Source: an uncultured Rhodobacter sp.
Lineage (GTDB): Bacteria > Pseudomonadota > Alphaproteobacteria > Rhodobacterales > Rhodobacteraceae
DNA: 6,216 nt
Reading direction: 5' to 3'
Assembly: GCA_937901435.1 (NCBI GenBank)
Contig: CALGTJ010000086.1
Span: forward strand, 1-6,216
Below, in pieces: positions 1 to 6,216 of the stretch (its first letter is position 1; the number at the start of each line of letters is the position of its first letter). A model generated the notes under the pieces. It was not told where the DNA came from. It was given only the letters and a program-made list of their open reading frames with translations, and did not search any database. The position numbers were made by a program, and so were the translations under genes.

Positions 1-180
1 AGCGAGGATATAGACCTGGATCTTGTCTGCGAGCTCTTGGCCGTAATGCAGAAAAGTTTGCGGCCACCAGCCCTCAACAGGCTCACCCAGCGTGTCCCAG
101 ACACGTCGTTCGCAGACCGACTGTGCAACGTTGATGACGTCTAGCCTGACTTGGTCTGCAAGGGTGTCTCTAGAAGTCAT
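1..180 (-). CDS. Unrecognised ORF, N-terminal part, runs off the left edge
   Basis: An open frame on the minus strand starts with ATG at 180 and stays open for 60 codons to the window edge, so the C-terminus is missing. The translation begins MTSRDTLADQVRLDVINVAQ and contains three tryptophans, two of them adjacent (the GWWPQ segment). I do not recognise a family and see no signal peptide or membrane segment in the visible part. The start lies 7 bp after the TAA of the upstream helicase gene on the same strand, so the two are probably co-transcribed. There is no good Shine-Dalgarno sequence before the ATG, which suggests translational coupling or a different true start. If real, it is likely another gene of the same mobile element. 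Confidence is moderate because the ORF is short and partial. Confidence 0.45.
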   Translation of the reverse strand, partial: MTSRDTLADQVRLDVINVAQSVCERRVWDTLGEPVEGWWPQTFLHYGQELADKIQVYILA

Positions 181-187
181 GATCAAG

Positions 188-1990
188 TTAGTCGTCTACG
201 TTCACGGTATCAGCGTTAGGTGGCAATTCTTGGGCCTTTTCTGCGTGGGCCTCCCTATCAAACAGCACAGTCTGGTAACGCAATTGGCCTTTAGAGCTGT
301 TGAACGGACCATACTTCCCGTCTGGATTGTCACTCTCACTGGCGGAAAACCCCGAGGCGGGATCGTCTGACCTTAGTCCTTTTCTTAGCCGCTCTTGGCG
401 TAGACGGGCCCAGGTTTTCTCAAGGTAGAATTTGAGATCGAACCACGTGTAGCCCAGTGTAAGGGCATCCGGCTTGTACTCAGCACTAAGTTGATGAGCA
501 CTGACACGGCTCCATTCAATCTCGAGGCCCTTTTTAGCCCATGTGCGTACCTGCCTGCCTTTCAATCGCAGCAAGCGTCTTTCCCACCCAAGCCGGACGA
601 GTGAATTGCGCAGCGCGTTGGAGTTCTTGCTTTTGAGGTGGAGGATGAGATCGGGGAAGTCAGCGCTGGGGATGATCTCGACACAATATTCTGACAAAAG
701 CGCCTCGAGAACTTCATCTCCTTCATTGCCAGAGGTTGATTGCAGCTCGCGCATGATCGGTGTCGCATTTTCCGCAAACCGCAGGTTCTTGGGGCTAAAG
801 GTTCCCCCTTGGATGCGGGACATCAGCCGCGCATAGAGGTCCCGAAGCTTTTGGGGGTCTGCAATCTCTGCCTTCACCTGTGCCACCAACGCGCCGAAGT
901 GCTCACTCTTCGGTCCGAGCGCATGACCATCATGCGAGACCTCGATTACATAGTAACGCCGCTCACCGCCCTCAAGCCAAAGTGGCTTATGGTTGGTTGT
1001 GAAGAGGAAGCATGACTTCTGGGGAATAGTTACAGCGGCCTGATATTTGGGCTCAACTGTTACCCGATCACTGGTGATGATATCCTTAAGGGCGTTGCCC
1101 TCATCAGAGTGGCTGCTGATATGGACCTCTTCCGCTAGAATTAGTTTCTTGCTGAGCACGTCAGCGGCAAACCTCTGGGTCAAGCTTTTGATCCCGTTCA
1201 CAGCGCTTGTATTGTCCGCCCCAAAGAGCGCCTCAAGGACTTCACCTATGGTCGACTTGCCTGTCCCCTTTTCCTCAGAATAAAGCAGAATTGACCAGGT
1301 TGGTTTTTGCGCTTCGTTTTGGAGGCCCCAGGATATCCAGTCGAGCAGGTGGTTGCGCTGGGTCTTATCTGGGATAGCAAAAGCCAACATGTCCTCGAAA
1401 CCGCATTTCTGGTCGTGGAAATTCTGACTTGGCGGCAGGCGACGATATGGCGGTTCATGCCACAGGTTGATGTCCCAGAGCCCGTCTCTGTAGAGGCGCT
1501 TTGCGCTGTTGCCAGGGAGAGGGTACGACTTCCCTGAGTAGATACCAAAGGTCATGCGGGGGTCAGAACTTTTACCCTGAAGTGCGGCAAAACTGACGGA
1601 GTTGACGAGTTTCATGATCTCAGGGTCGTTCCGGTAGCGCGCGGCAATCATCTGGGGCAGCAGCTTCTCCATATCCCAAGCACTGTACTGCATGGGGCCG
1701 CTACCCAGCTTGATGAACTTACCGTTTGCCTGAACAAACCAGCTAGCGACCTCTCTCTGAACTTCTGCACGCAAAGTGTCTGGGGTTGGTACTTGGGTCA
1801 CGACGTTTTCAGCCGCAAGCACCGCCGGATGCCAAGCAACCCCGGACTTTAGGTCATCTTCTCGCTGCTCTAAGATGCTTTGCTGCCAGCCTGTGAGTTC
1901 AACTTGTCGATGATGATCGCCTTGATCCAACACAGCAACCTTTGCCCGGAACTGTACTACTTTTGCATTAGCAGCTTCACGATCGTTCAT
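188..1990 (-). CDS. Primase-helicase family protein (DUF5906 / SF3-like replicative helicase)
   Basis: This is a 600-residue predicted NTP-driven DNA helicase of the kind used to start replication of phages, plasmids and integrated elements. Visible motifs in order: Walker A KGTGKST at residues 241-247; a Walker B-like strand LILAEEV at 283-289 with the acidic pair E287/E288; LKDIITSDRVTVEPK at about 301-315, as in this family after Walker B; the sensor strand CFLFTTNHKP at 327-336 with N333; and the likely arginine finger GGERRYYVIEV at 341-351. Residues 1-190 show no primase catalytic motif that I can identify. Residues about 390-600 form a charged tail, possibly a DNA-binding region. I chose the ATG at 1990 because AGAGGGA lies upstream of it; the frame stays open to 2398, but that extension is palindrome-rich low-complexity sequence without family similarity. 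An alternative ATG at 2038 lacks a ribosome binding site. The lower GC than the right half suggests horizontal acquisition. The family call is secure; the exact role is inferred. Confidence 0.85.
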   Translation of the reverse strand: MNDREAANAKVVQFRAKVAVLDQGDHHRQVELTGWQQSILEQREDDLKSGVAWHPAVLAAENVVTQVPTPDTLRAEVQREVASWFVQANGKFIKLGSGPMQYSAWDMEKLLPQMIAARYRNDPEIMKLVNSVSFAALQGKSSDPRMTFGIYSGKSYPLPGNSAKRLYRDGLWDINLWHEPPYRRLPPSQNFHDQKCGFEDMLAFAIPDKTQRNHLLDWISWGLQNEAQKPTWSILLYSEEKGTGKSTIGEVLEALFGADNTSAVNGIKSLTQRFAADVLSKKLILAEEVHISSHSDEGNALKDIITSDRVTVEPKYQAAVTIPQKSCFLFTTNHKPLWLEGGERRYYVIEVSHDGHALGPKSEHFGALVAQVKAEIADPQKLRDLYARLMSRIQGGTFSPKNLRFAENATPIMRELQSTSGNEGDEVLEALLSEYCVEIIPSADFPDLILHLKSKNSNALRNSLVRLGWERRLLRLKGRQVRTWAKKGLEIEWSRVSAHQLSAEYKPDALTLGYTWFDLKFYLEKTWARLRQERLRKGLRSDDPASGFSASESDNPDGKYGPFNSSKGQLRYQTVLFDREAHAEKAQELPPNADTVNVDD

Positions 1991-2065
1991 ACACTCTGGT
2001 TCCCTCTGATGGCCTGAGCCGCCCGTGCCAGCGACCATGATTGGGGAAGCCGACCTACGGTGCAA
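1991..2065 (-). promoter_or_regulatory. Candidate 5' region of the helicase gene (RBS and weak promoter)
   Basis: Reading the minus strand, AGAGGGA lies at 2007-2001, about 10 bases before the ATG at 1990. It is the only purine-rich ribosome-binding-like sequence in this leader and decides the start. Further upstream, TTGCAC (2065-2060) and AATCAT (2042-2037) are separated by 17 bases and could be sigma-70 -35 and -10 elements, but they match consensus at only 3/6 and 4/6 positions. The ribosome binding site is reasonable; the promoter is only a suggestion. Confidence 0.25.
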
Positions 2066-2099
2066 GAGGAACAAAGGCGTGCTGTCAGGGATGAACCCG

Positions 2100-2355
2100 C
2101 TGTTGGGGGGGGTGCCAATATGATGTCGGCAACCGGCCCAAAGCCGACCTTGGGCGTGTCCGCCGATTGCTGCGGCGGCAGCCCGCATTGCCGCCGTTCG
2201 CTGCGATTGCAAAGCATGACCTGGGCTCAAGGGCTGCAATGTGGACGAAGCGTGAATTCGCCGCGCCAGCCCCAATTTCGGCTTTCCGCACATTGCGCCT
2301 GCAGCGAAAAGCTCCAAGGGCCTGAAACGGAAATTCGCTGCGTGCGCGAATTGGA
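2100..2355. repeat. Palindrome-rich intergenic element, possible dispersed repeat
   Basis: This non-coding stretch is dense in inverted repeats. CCGCCG (2160-2165) pairs with CGGCGG (2173-2178) around a 7-base loop. AATTCGC (2332-2338) pairs with GCGAATT (2346-2352), again around 7 bases. AAAGCCGA (2140-2147) is matched by TCGGCTTT (2278-2285), and GCAATGTG (2236-2243) by CACATTGC (2289-2296); these two longer pairs cross each other, so they cannot form a single simple hairpin. Several frames are open across it without protein-like composition. From memory, similar sequences occur repeatedly between genes in Rhodobacteraceae genomes and are often mis-called as short hypothetical proteins; I could not check this. 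A run of 8 G lies at 2105-2112. Confidence 0.4.
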
Positions 2356-2403
2356 GTGATTGTTTCCGCGAATACGGCACCCTGAAGGCGGAGGACAACC
2401 TGA

Positions 2404-2559
2404 CAATGCCTGTTTGTCTGTCACAAGAGCCTGCGCTTGGCTCGCCTTACAGAGGCAGTGGCAGATGTGCCGGAGCAGATCGTCCGTGACGAGATTTCGA
2501 TGTTCGAGCCCCGAACTTACAATCGGTATGATCCGGGCGTCCTGCTGGTCCATTTGTGA
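2404..2559 (+). pseudogene. Possible decayed coding remnant, no start codon
   Basis: A plus-strand frame opens after a TGA at 2401-2403 and closes with TGA at 2557-2559. Part of its translation looks protein-like (for example RLTEAVADVPEQIVRDEISM at about 2443-2502), but no ATG stands at a sensible position and I recognise no family. Its last 40 or so bases overlap the 3' end of the AraC gene on the other strand, so that part may be an antisense artefact. It may be the tail of a gene that once converged on the AraC gene and was truncated by insertion or deletion near 2400, or it may be chance. Confidence is low. Confidence 0.15.
2502..2516 (-). terminator. Short perfect inverted repeat directly after the AraC stop codon
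   Basis: On the minus strand GTTCG and CGAAC flank a 5-base loop GGGCT, and the first arm begins immediately after the TAA at 2519-2517. The position suits a transcription end for the AraC gene, but the stem is only 5 bp and no T-run follows, so it is not a convincing intrinsic terminator. It could instead be an mRNA 3'-end stabilising hairpin or chance. Confidence 0.2.
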
Positions 2560-3530
2560 AAGGCTCGGTGGAAGTTCGACGCTGCAGAAAAGCCGGTGTC
2601 AAAGGCGATCTGTTCGATGCTGTCCGTACCTTGCTGAAGCGCGCGGATAGCGATGTCGCGGCGCAGAGCGTCCTTTATGTCCTGAAAGGACGTCCCTTCC
2701 TCTTTCAGGCGACGGTTCAGCGTCCGGGGCGTGATTTTCAACGCGTAGGCCGCATCCGGAAGTTGGCAGTTCTGCCAGGTCGCTCCGTAAAGAAAGGCGC
2801 GGACGCGCAGGCTGTTTGTATGTCCGCGCGAGCCGGTGAAGATCCAGTCAATCGGCGCGCGTTCAAGGAACACGGATGCCTCGGCGGGACTGCGGGTGAT
2901 CGGACGGTTGAATTGGCGTGGATCGAAAAGGATGCTGGTTTGCACCGCATCAAACGCTACCGGGCACGGGAAGACGACTGCGTAATCTGCCGCAAAACCT
3001 GGACGAGGGAAAGCAAAGTGAACCGCTTTCACGGCCGTTTCCGCCCCGCCGAGCCAGGACAGGAGCCCATGCGCCAATTTCAGTATCAGCATGTGGCCAA
3101 ATCGCTGCGGACGGGTTTCGTTCGAGTAAGGGACCAACGCCAGTTCCACTTCCTCCGGGCTGTTACGCAAGTCCAGGCGGAAATCATCCAAGACCAGGTT
3201 CCAGAACGTCGAAAACCGAAACAGCGCCGAGACCAGACTGCTCGCCTCGCGCTGCACGGTGAGAAGATGCTGCAGGGCGCGGGGCCGGATCGGGCGGCTC
3301 CAGAGGCCCATCATCTCATCGCCGATCTCTGGCGCGGCAAGCTGATACAACCGGGCGATTTCTTCGAGCGTGACGCGCTGAGTGGGCGCCATCGGGCTGG
3401 TTTGCAGCCCGGAGCGCTCCAACAGGGAAGTCATCGCTTCCGGCGTGCATCGAGATTTCAGCGCATCCAACCAGTCCTGAATGAAACCCGCCGATACGGT
3501 GGTCAGAGAGATGGGGTCATGACCGGTCAT
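2517..3530 (-). CDS. AraC-family transcriptional regulator with arabinose-binding-type N-terminal domain
   Basis: This 337-residue cytoplasmic DNA-binding regulator has the length usual for AraC proteins of the OruR/ToxT-like group. Residues about 30-210 fit the N-terminal ligand-sensing domain found in this group. The C-terminal domain carries two helix-turn-helix units: the first at about 257-279 (PDAAYALKITPRTLNRRLKE), the second at about 304-330 (SIEQIAFDTGFSAASNFHRA), ending in the characteristic TPGSYR at 331-336. I chose the ATG at 3530 because AAGG sits 7 bases upstream and the frame before it (up to 3806) overlaps the divergent dehydrogenase gene. The gene is head-to-head with that enzyme gene across 113 bp, a layout that usually means the regulator controls its neighbour, probably as a ligand-dependent activator and perhaps of itself. 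The inducer is unknown; an acyl-CoA or carboxylate related to the pathway is a guess. Confidence 0.92.
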   Translation of the reverse strand: MTGHDPISLTTVSAGFIQDWLDALKSRCTPEAMTSLLERSGLQTSPMAPTQRVTLEEIARLYQLAAPEIGDEMMGLWSRPIRPRALQHLLTVQREASSLVSALFRFSTFWNLVLDDFRLDLRNSPEEVELALVPYSNETRPQRFGHMLILKLAHGLLSWLGGAETAVKAVHFAFPRPGFAADYAVVFPCPVAFDAVQTSILFDPRQFNRPITRSPAEASVFLERAPIDWIFTGSRGHTNSLRVRAFLYGATWQNCQLPDAAYALKITPRTLNRRLKEEGTSFQDIKDALRRDIAIRALQQGTDSIEQIAFDTGFSAASNFHRAFHKWTSRTPGSYRL

Positions 3531-3643
3531 GCAAAAGCCTTCGGTGGCGTGATCAGATAGGAAAATGGCAAAAGATGAGCTTTTTGACAAGGCATGCAGC
3601 GGATAGATGACGTAAAGCCATAGTTGCCGTCGGAGAGACAGGT
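3531..3643. promoter_or_regulatory. Divergent promoter/operator region between the AraC and acyl-CoA dehydrogenase genes
   Basis: These 113 bp must hold the promoters of both divergent genes. A perfect TTGACA lies at 3584-3589 on the plus strand; no good -10 follows at 17 bp (ATGACG at 3607-3612), as is often seen at promoters needing an AraC-type activator. On the minus strand the overlapping TTGTCA (3590-3585) could serve as a -35 for the regulator, followed by an AT-rich CATTTT at 17 bp. Candidate operator pieces are a direct repeat GCAAAAG (3531-3537 and 3568-3574) and the palindromes TGATCA (3550-3555) and GCATGC (3592-3597). The dehydrogenase has a good ribosome binding site, GGAG at 3632-3635, 8 bases before its ATG. 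That a regulatory region exists is near certain; the individual sites are guesses. Confidence 0.5.
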
Positions 3644-5407
3644 ATGTCCTATCAGCCGCCCGTGCAGGATTTGATGTTCTGCATCCAACACCTGTCCCAC
3701 TGGGAAAACGTGTCCGCGCTGGAGGTGTATTCCGAATGCGAACTGCAGGACATAAGTGCCGCGCTGGAGAGCTATGCCCGGTTTTGCGCCGAACAGATCG
3801 TGCCATTGTCCCAGGTCGGGGACACGCAAGGCGCCCGGTTCGACAAAGGCCGTGTGACCATGCCCGAAGGCGACGCGCGGGCCTATGCTCAGTTTATCGA
3901 AATGGGCTGGCAGGCGCTGACCCATCCGGCGGAATATGGCGGCATCGGGCTGCCGCGTGCCGTCGGCGCGGCGGCAGTAGAGATGCTGAATGCGGCCGAC
4001 ATGAGCTTTGGCCTCTGCCCATTGCTGACCGATGGAGCAATCGAGGCGCTGCTGCTGACCGGCTCGGACGAGCAGAAGGCCACCTACCTTGGGCCGCTGA
4101 TCGAAGGGCGCTGGTCTGGCACGATGAACCTGACCGAGCCGCAGGCGGGCAGCGATCTGGGCCGGGTAGCAACCAGGGCGACGCGGCGCGGGGATGGCAC
4201 CTATGGCATCACCGGCACGAAGATTTTCATCACCTATGGCGCCCATGATCTGACCGAGAACATCATTCACCTCGTGCTGGCGCGCACACCTGATGCGCCA
4301 TCCGGGCCGAAGGGGCTGAGCCTTTTCATCGTGCCACAGAAGCTGGTGGAACCGGACGGGAAGCCGGGGGCCGCGAACGCGGTCAACTGCGTGAGCATCG
4401 AACACAAACTGGGCGTGCGCGCCAGCCCGACGGCTGTGCTGGAGTACGACGATGCCACCGGGTTCCTGATCGGCGAGGAAAATTGCGGGCTGGAATACAT
4501 GTTCATCATGATGAACGCCGCGCGCTTCTCGGTTGGCGTGCAGGGAATTGCGATCTCTGAGCGGGCCTATCAGCGTGCTTTGGCCTACGCGCGCGACCGT
4601 GTGCAGAGCCGTCCGGTGAACGGTCAGAGTAAAGACGCCGTCGCGATCATCGAACACCCGGATGTCCGCCGCATGCTCCTGCGGATGCGCAGCCTCACCG
4701 AAGGCGGGCGGGCCATGGCGGCGTCGACCGCGGGACTCTTGGACATCGCGCATCACCTTGAGGATCCGGAAACGGTCGCGCTGGCCGAATTCATGGTCCC
4801 CCTGGTCAAGGGCTTCTGTTCGGAACGCGCCGTCGAGGTCGCTTCCCTGGGTGTGCAAATCCACGGCGGCATGGGTTTCATCGAAGAAACCGGCGCCGCG
4901 CAGCATTATCGCGACGCCCGCATCCTGCCGATTTACGAGGGCACCACGGCCATTCAGGCAAATGACCTTCTTGGACGCAAGGTGATGCGGGACGGGGGGG
5001 CAACCGCCCGACTGTTTGCCGCCCGAATTGCGGAAACCGAAGCAAAGCTGGCAAGCGGTGATGCCTCGGCCCAAGCGATCGGCACAAGTCTGGCGCAGGC
5101 GCGCGGCGCTTTTGAAGCTGCTCTGGACTGGATGCTGGAAAACAGCCGCAAGGATATCGACGCGGCCTTTGCGGGCTCTGTCCCCTTCCTGATGCTGTCC
5201 GGCACATTGGCAGCGGGCTGGATGCTGGCCAAGGCGGCGCTGGCGGCGCAAACCGCGCGCGATGCAGGGCAGGACAGCGCGTTCCTGACCCAGAAGATCG
5301 CCACGGCGCTTTTCTATGCCCGGCACGTCCTGCCCGAATGCGCCACCGAACAAACCCGCATCCTGCACGGCGCACAAAGCCTGCTGGGCGCGGCTTTCCC
5401 CGATTGA
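3644..5407 (+). CDS. Acyl-CoA dehydrogenase, long DmdC-like type
   Basis: This 587-residue FAD-dependent enzyme is predicted to oxidise an acyl-CoA to the trans-2-enoyl-CoA in the cytoplasm, passing electrons to electron-transfer flavoprotein. The architecture is that of the long family: a short N-terminal cap (residues 1-35, with Y3, P5, D9, F12), an alpha-helical N domain (about 40-155), a beta domain with the flavin-contacting MNLTEPQAGSD at 161-171 and GTKIFITYG at 191-199, a C-terminal helical domain (about 285-450) with QIHGGMGFIEE at 405-415, and an extra C-terminal helical domain to 587. The likely catalytic base is E432 in IYEGTTAIQ (430-438). Length and layout match 3-methylmercaptopropionyl-CoA dehydrogenase (DmdC) and its paralogues, which differ in substrate, so the substrate stays open. 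The start at 3644 has GGAG 8 bases upstream. The stop is 21 bp before the crotonase gene, with which it surely forms an operon. No defects are visible. Confidence 0.95.
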   Translation: MSYQPPVQDLMFCIQHLSHWENVSALEVYSECELQDISAALESYARFCAEQIVPLSQVGDTQGARFDKGRVTMPEGDARAYAQFIEMGWQALTHPAEYGGIGLPRAVGAAAVEMLNAADMSFGLCPLLTDGAIEALLLTGSDEQKATYLGPLIEGRWSGTMNLTEPQAGSDLGRVATRATRRGDGTYGITGTKIFITYGAHDLTENIIHLVLARTPDAPSGPKGLSLFIVPQKLVEPDGKPGAANAVNCVSIEHKLGVRASPTAVLEYDDATGFLIGEENCGLEYMFIMMNAARFSVGVQGIAISERAYQRALAYARDRVQSRPVNGQSKDAVAIIEHPDVRRMLLRMRSLTEGGRAMAASTAGLLDIAHHLEDPETVALAEFMVPLVKGFCSERAVEVASLGVQIHGGMGFIEETGAAQHYRDARILPIYEGTTAIQANDLLGRKVMRDGGATARLFAARIAETEAKLASGDASAQAIGTSLAQARGAFEAALDWMLENSRKDIDAAFAGSVPFLMLSGTLAAGWMLAKAALAAQTARDAGQDSAFLTQKIATALFYARHVLPECATEQTRILHGAQSLLGAAFPD

Positions 5408-5428
5408 TCCCTCGAAAGGACCCAACCC

Positions 5429-6216
5429 ATGAATGACGTCGTGAACCCCGACACCTACGAACGACTCGCGATTTCCGCGCGTGACAATGGCCTCTACCTG
5501 GTGACGCTGAACCGCCCTGAGAAACGCAACGCGCTGGACGTGGTTACCATCGAGGAACTGATCCGCTTCTTCAGCGGCGCGCGCATGGCGGGCGTCAGGG
5601 CGGTGTTGCTGGAAGGCGCCGGCGATCACTTCTGCGCGGGCCTCGATCTGGTCGAACATTGGAAAGCCGACCGCAGCCCCGATGACTTCATGCATGTCTG
5701 CCTGCGCTGGCACGAGGCCTTCAACAAGATGGAATATGGCGGCGTGCCGATCATTGCCGCGCTCAAGGGCGCGGTTGTCGGCGGCGGTCTGGAACTGGCC
5801 AGTGCTGCTCATGTGCGCGTGATCGACCCCGGCACCTATTTCGCCCTGCCGGAAGGCCAGCGCGGGATCTTTACCGGCGGCGGCGCGACGATCCGGGTGT
5901 CTGACATGATCGGCAAGTATCGCATGATCGACATGATCCTGACGGGCCGTGTCTATCAGGGCCAGCAGGCCGTCGATCTGGGGCTGGCGCAATACATCAC
6001 CGAAGAGGGCGGCAGCTTTGCCAAGGCGCTGGAACTGGCGGACAAGGTCGCGCAGAACCTGCCGCTGACGAACTTCGCGATCTGTTCGGCGGTCAGCCAC
6101 ATGAACAACATGTCCGGCATGGACGCCGCCTATGCCGAAGCTTTCGTGGGCGGCATCGTCAACACCCAGCCTGCCGCGCGCGAACGGCTTGAGGCCTTCG
6201 CCAACAAGACCGCGGC
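5429..6216 (+). CDS. Enoyl-CoA hydratase/isomerase (crotonase family), DmdD-like, C-terminus cut by window edge
   Basis: The frame opens with ATG at 5429, preceded by GAAAGGA (5414-5420) at 8 bases, and stays open for 262 codons to the window end. Crotonases of this size are about 260-270 residues, so only the last few are missing. The family signature is clear: [11 protein letters not shown] at 27-37, the first oxyanion-hole segment HFCAGLDL at 67-74, the second at 113-126 ([14 protein letters not shown]), and acidic residues E122 and E142 (in LPEGQRG) at the positions of the two catalytic glutamates of true hydratases. Both being present argues for water addition to an enoyl-CoA rather than a specialised isomerase. 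The gene follows the acyl-CoA dehydrogenase by 21 bp and would act on its product. Together they resemble DmdC/DmdD, where DmdD hydrates methylthioacryloyl-CoA and releases methanethiol, but an ordinary fatty, branched or aromatic acyl-CoA pathway is equally possible. Confidence 0.92.
   Translation, partial: MNDVVNPDTYERLAISARDNGLYLVTLNRPEKRNALDVVTIEELIRFFSGARMAGVRAVLLEGAGDHFCAGLDLVEHWKADRSPDDFMHVCLRWHEAFNKMEYGGVPIIAALKGAVVGGGLELASAAHVRVIDPGTYFALPEGQRGIFTGGGATIRVSDMIGKYRMIDMILTGRVYQGQQAVDLGLAQYITEEGGSFAKALELADKVAQNLPLTNFAICSAVSHMNNMSGMDAAYAEAFVGGIVNTQPAARERLEAFANKTA

Noticed and set aside
1991..2398. N-terminal extension of the helicase to 736 residues.
   Set aside because: The added 136 residues come from palindrome-rich intergenic sequence, lack family similarity, and the ATG at 1990 has a ribosome binding site while upstream ones do not.
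2480..2520. A tRNA T-arm-like string (GTTCGAGCCCC), considered as a tRNA end or attachment-site remnant.
   Set aside because: The bases flanking the TTCGAGC loop do not pair as a 5-bp T stem, and no acceptor, D or anticodon arm can be found nearby. The same bases are explained by the small inverted repeat after the AraC stop.
2556..3560. A 334-codon plus-strand frame opposite the AraC gene.
   Set aside because: The minus strand encodes a clear AraC protein with two helix-turn-helix units; the plus frame has no recognisable domain and is a compositional shadow.
4994..5000. A 7-G run inside the dehydrogenase gene (and an 8-G run at 2105-2112), considered as phase-variable tracts.
   Set aside because: The dehydrogenase frame is intact across the run and the second tract is non-coding. 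Short G runs are expected in GC-rich DNA and nothing links them to switching.
3527..6100. An 857-codon open frame on the minus strand across the dehydrogenase and crotonase genes.
   Set aside because: It is antisense to two well-supported enzyme genes. Its translation is rich in His, Gln, Arg and Ala without motifs, as expected for the opposite strand of GC-rich codons.
1..6216. CRISPR arrays, rRNA genes, complete tRNA genes, insertion-sequence transposases.
   Set aside because: No regularly spaced repeats, no RNA gene signatures and no transposase motifs were seen on either strand.

Overview
The window looks like alphaproteobacterial DNA, most likely from the Rhodobacteraceae (Roseobacter group). 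This rests on the GC-rich codon use of the right half, the pairing of a long DmdC-type acyl-CoA dehydrogenase with a DmdD-like crotonase, and an AraC regulator with an arabinose-binding-type N-terminal domain. The assignment is an inference; there is no rRNA or other marker gene here.

Left part (1 to about 1990, all minus strand): a 600-residue superfamily-3-like replicative helicase of the primase-helicase/DUF5906 type, encoded at 188-1990, followed 7 bp later by an unrecognised ORF that runs off the left edge (1-180). This kind of helicase is typical of phages, plasmids and integrated elements. The DNA is visibly less GC-rich than the right half: hand counts of two 60-base blocks (1081-1140 and 1261-1320) gave 31 and 26 G+C, against 39 at 3001-3060 and 46 at 4141-4200. 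I read this half as the end of an integrated or decayed mobile element.

Middle (1991-2516): 526 bases without a convincing gene. They hold a weak candidate promoter and ribosome binding site for the helicase, a palindrome-rich stretch at about 2100-2355 that resembles a dispersed intergenic repeat, a possible decayed coding remnant on the plus strand, and a small perfect inverted repeat against the stop codon of the AraC gene. The island boundary probably lies here.

Right part (2517-6216): an ordinary chromosomal catabolic locus. An AraC-family regulator (2517-3530, minus) is divergently transcribed from an acyl-CoA dehydrogenase (3644-5407, plus) and an enoyl-CoA hydratase/crotonase (5429 to beyond 6216, plus), with 113 bp between the divergent starts and 21 bp between the two enzyme genes. 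The dehydrogenase would oxidise an acyl-CoA to a 2-enoyl-CoA and the crotonase would hydrate it. The combination resembles the methylmercaptopropionyl-CoA arm of DMSP demethylation (DmdC then DmdD), but the true substrate cannot be fixed from sequence alone. The regulator most likely controls the pair from the shared intergenic region.
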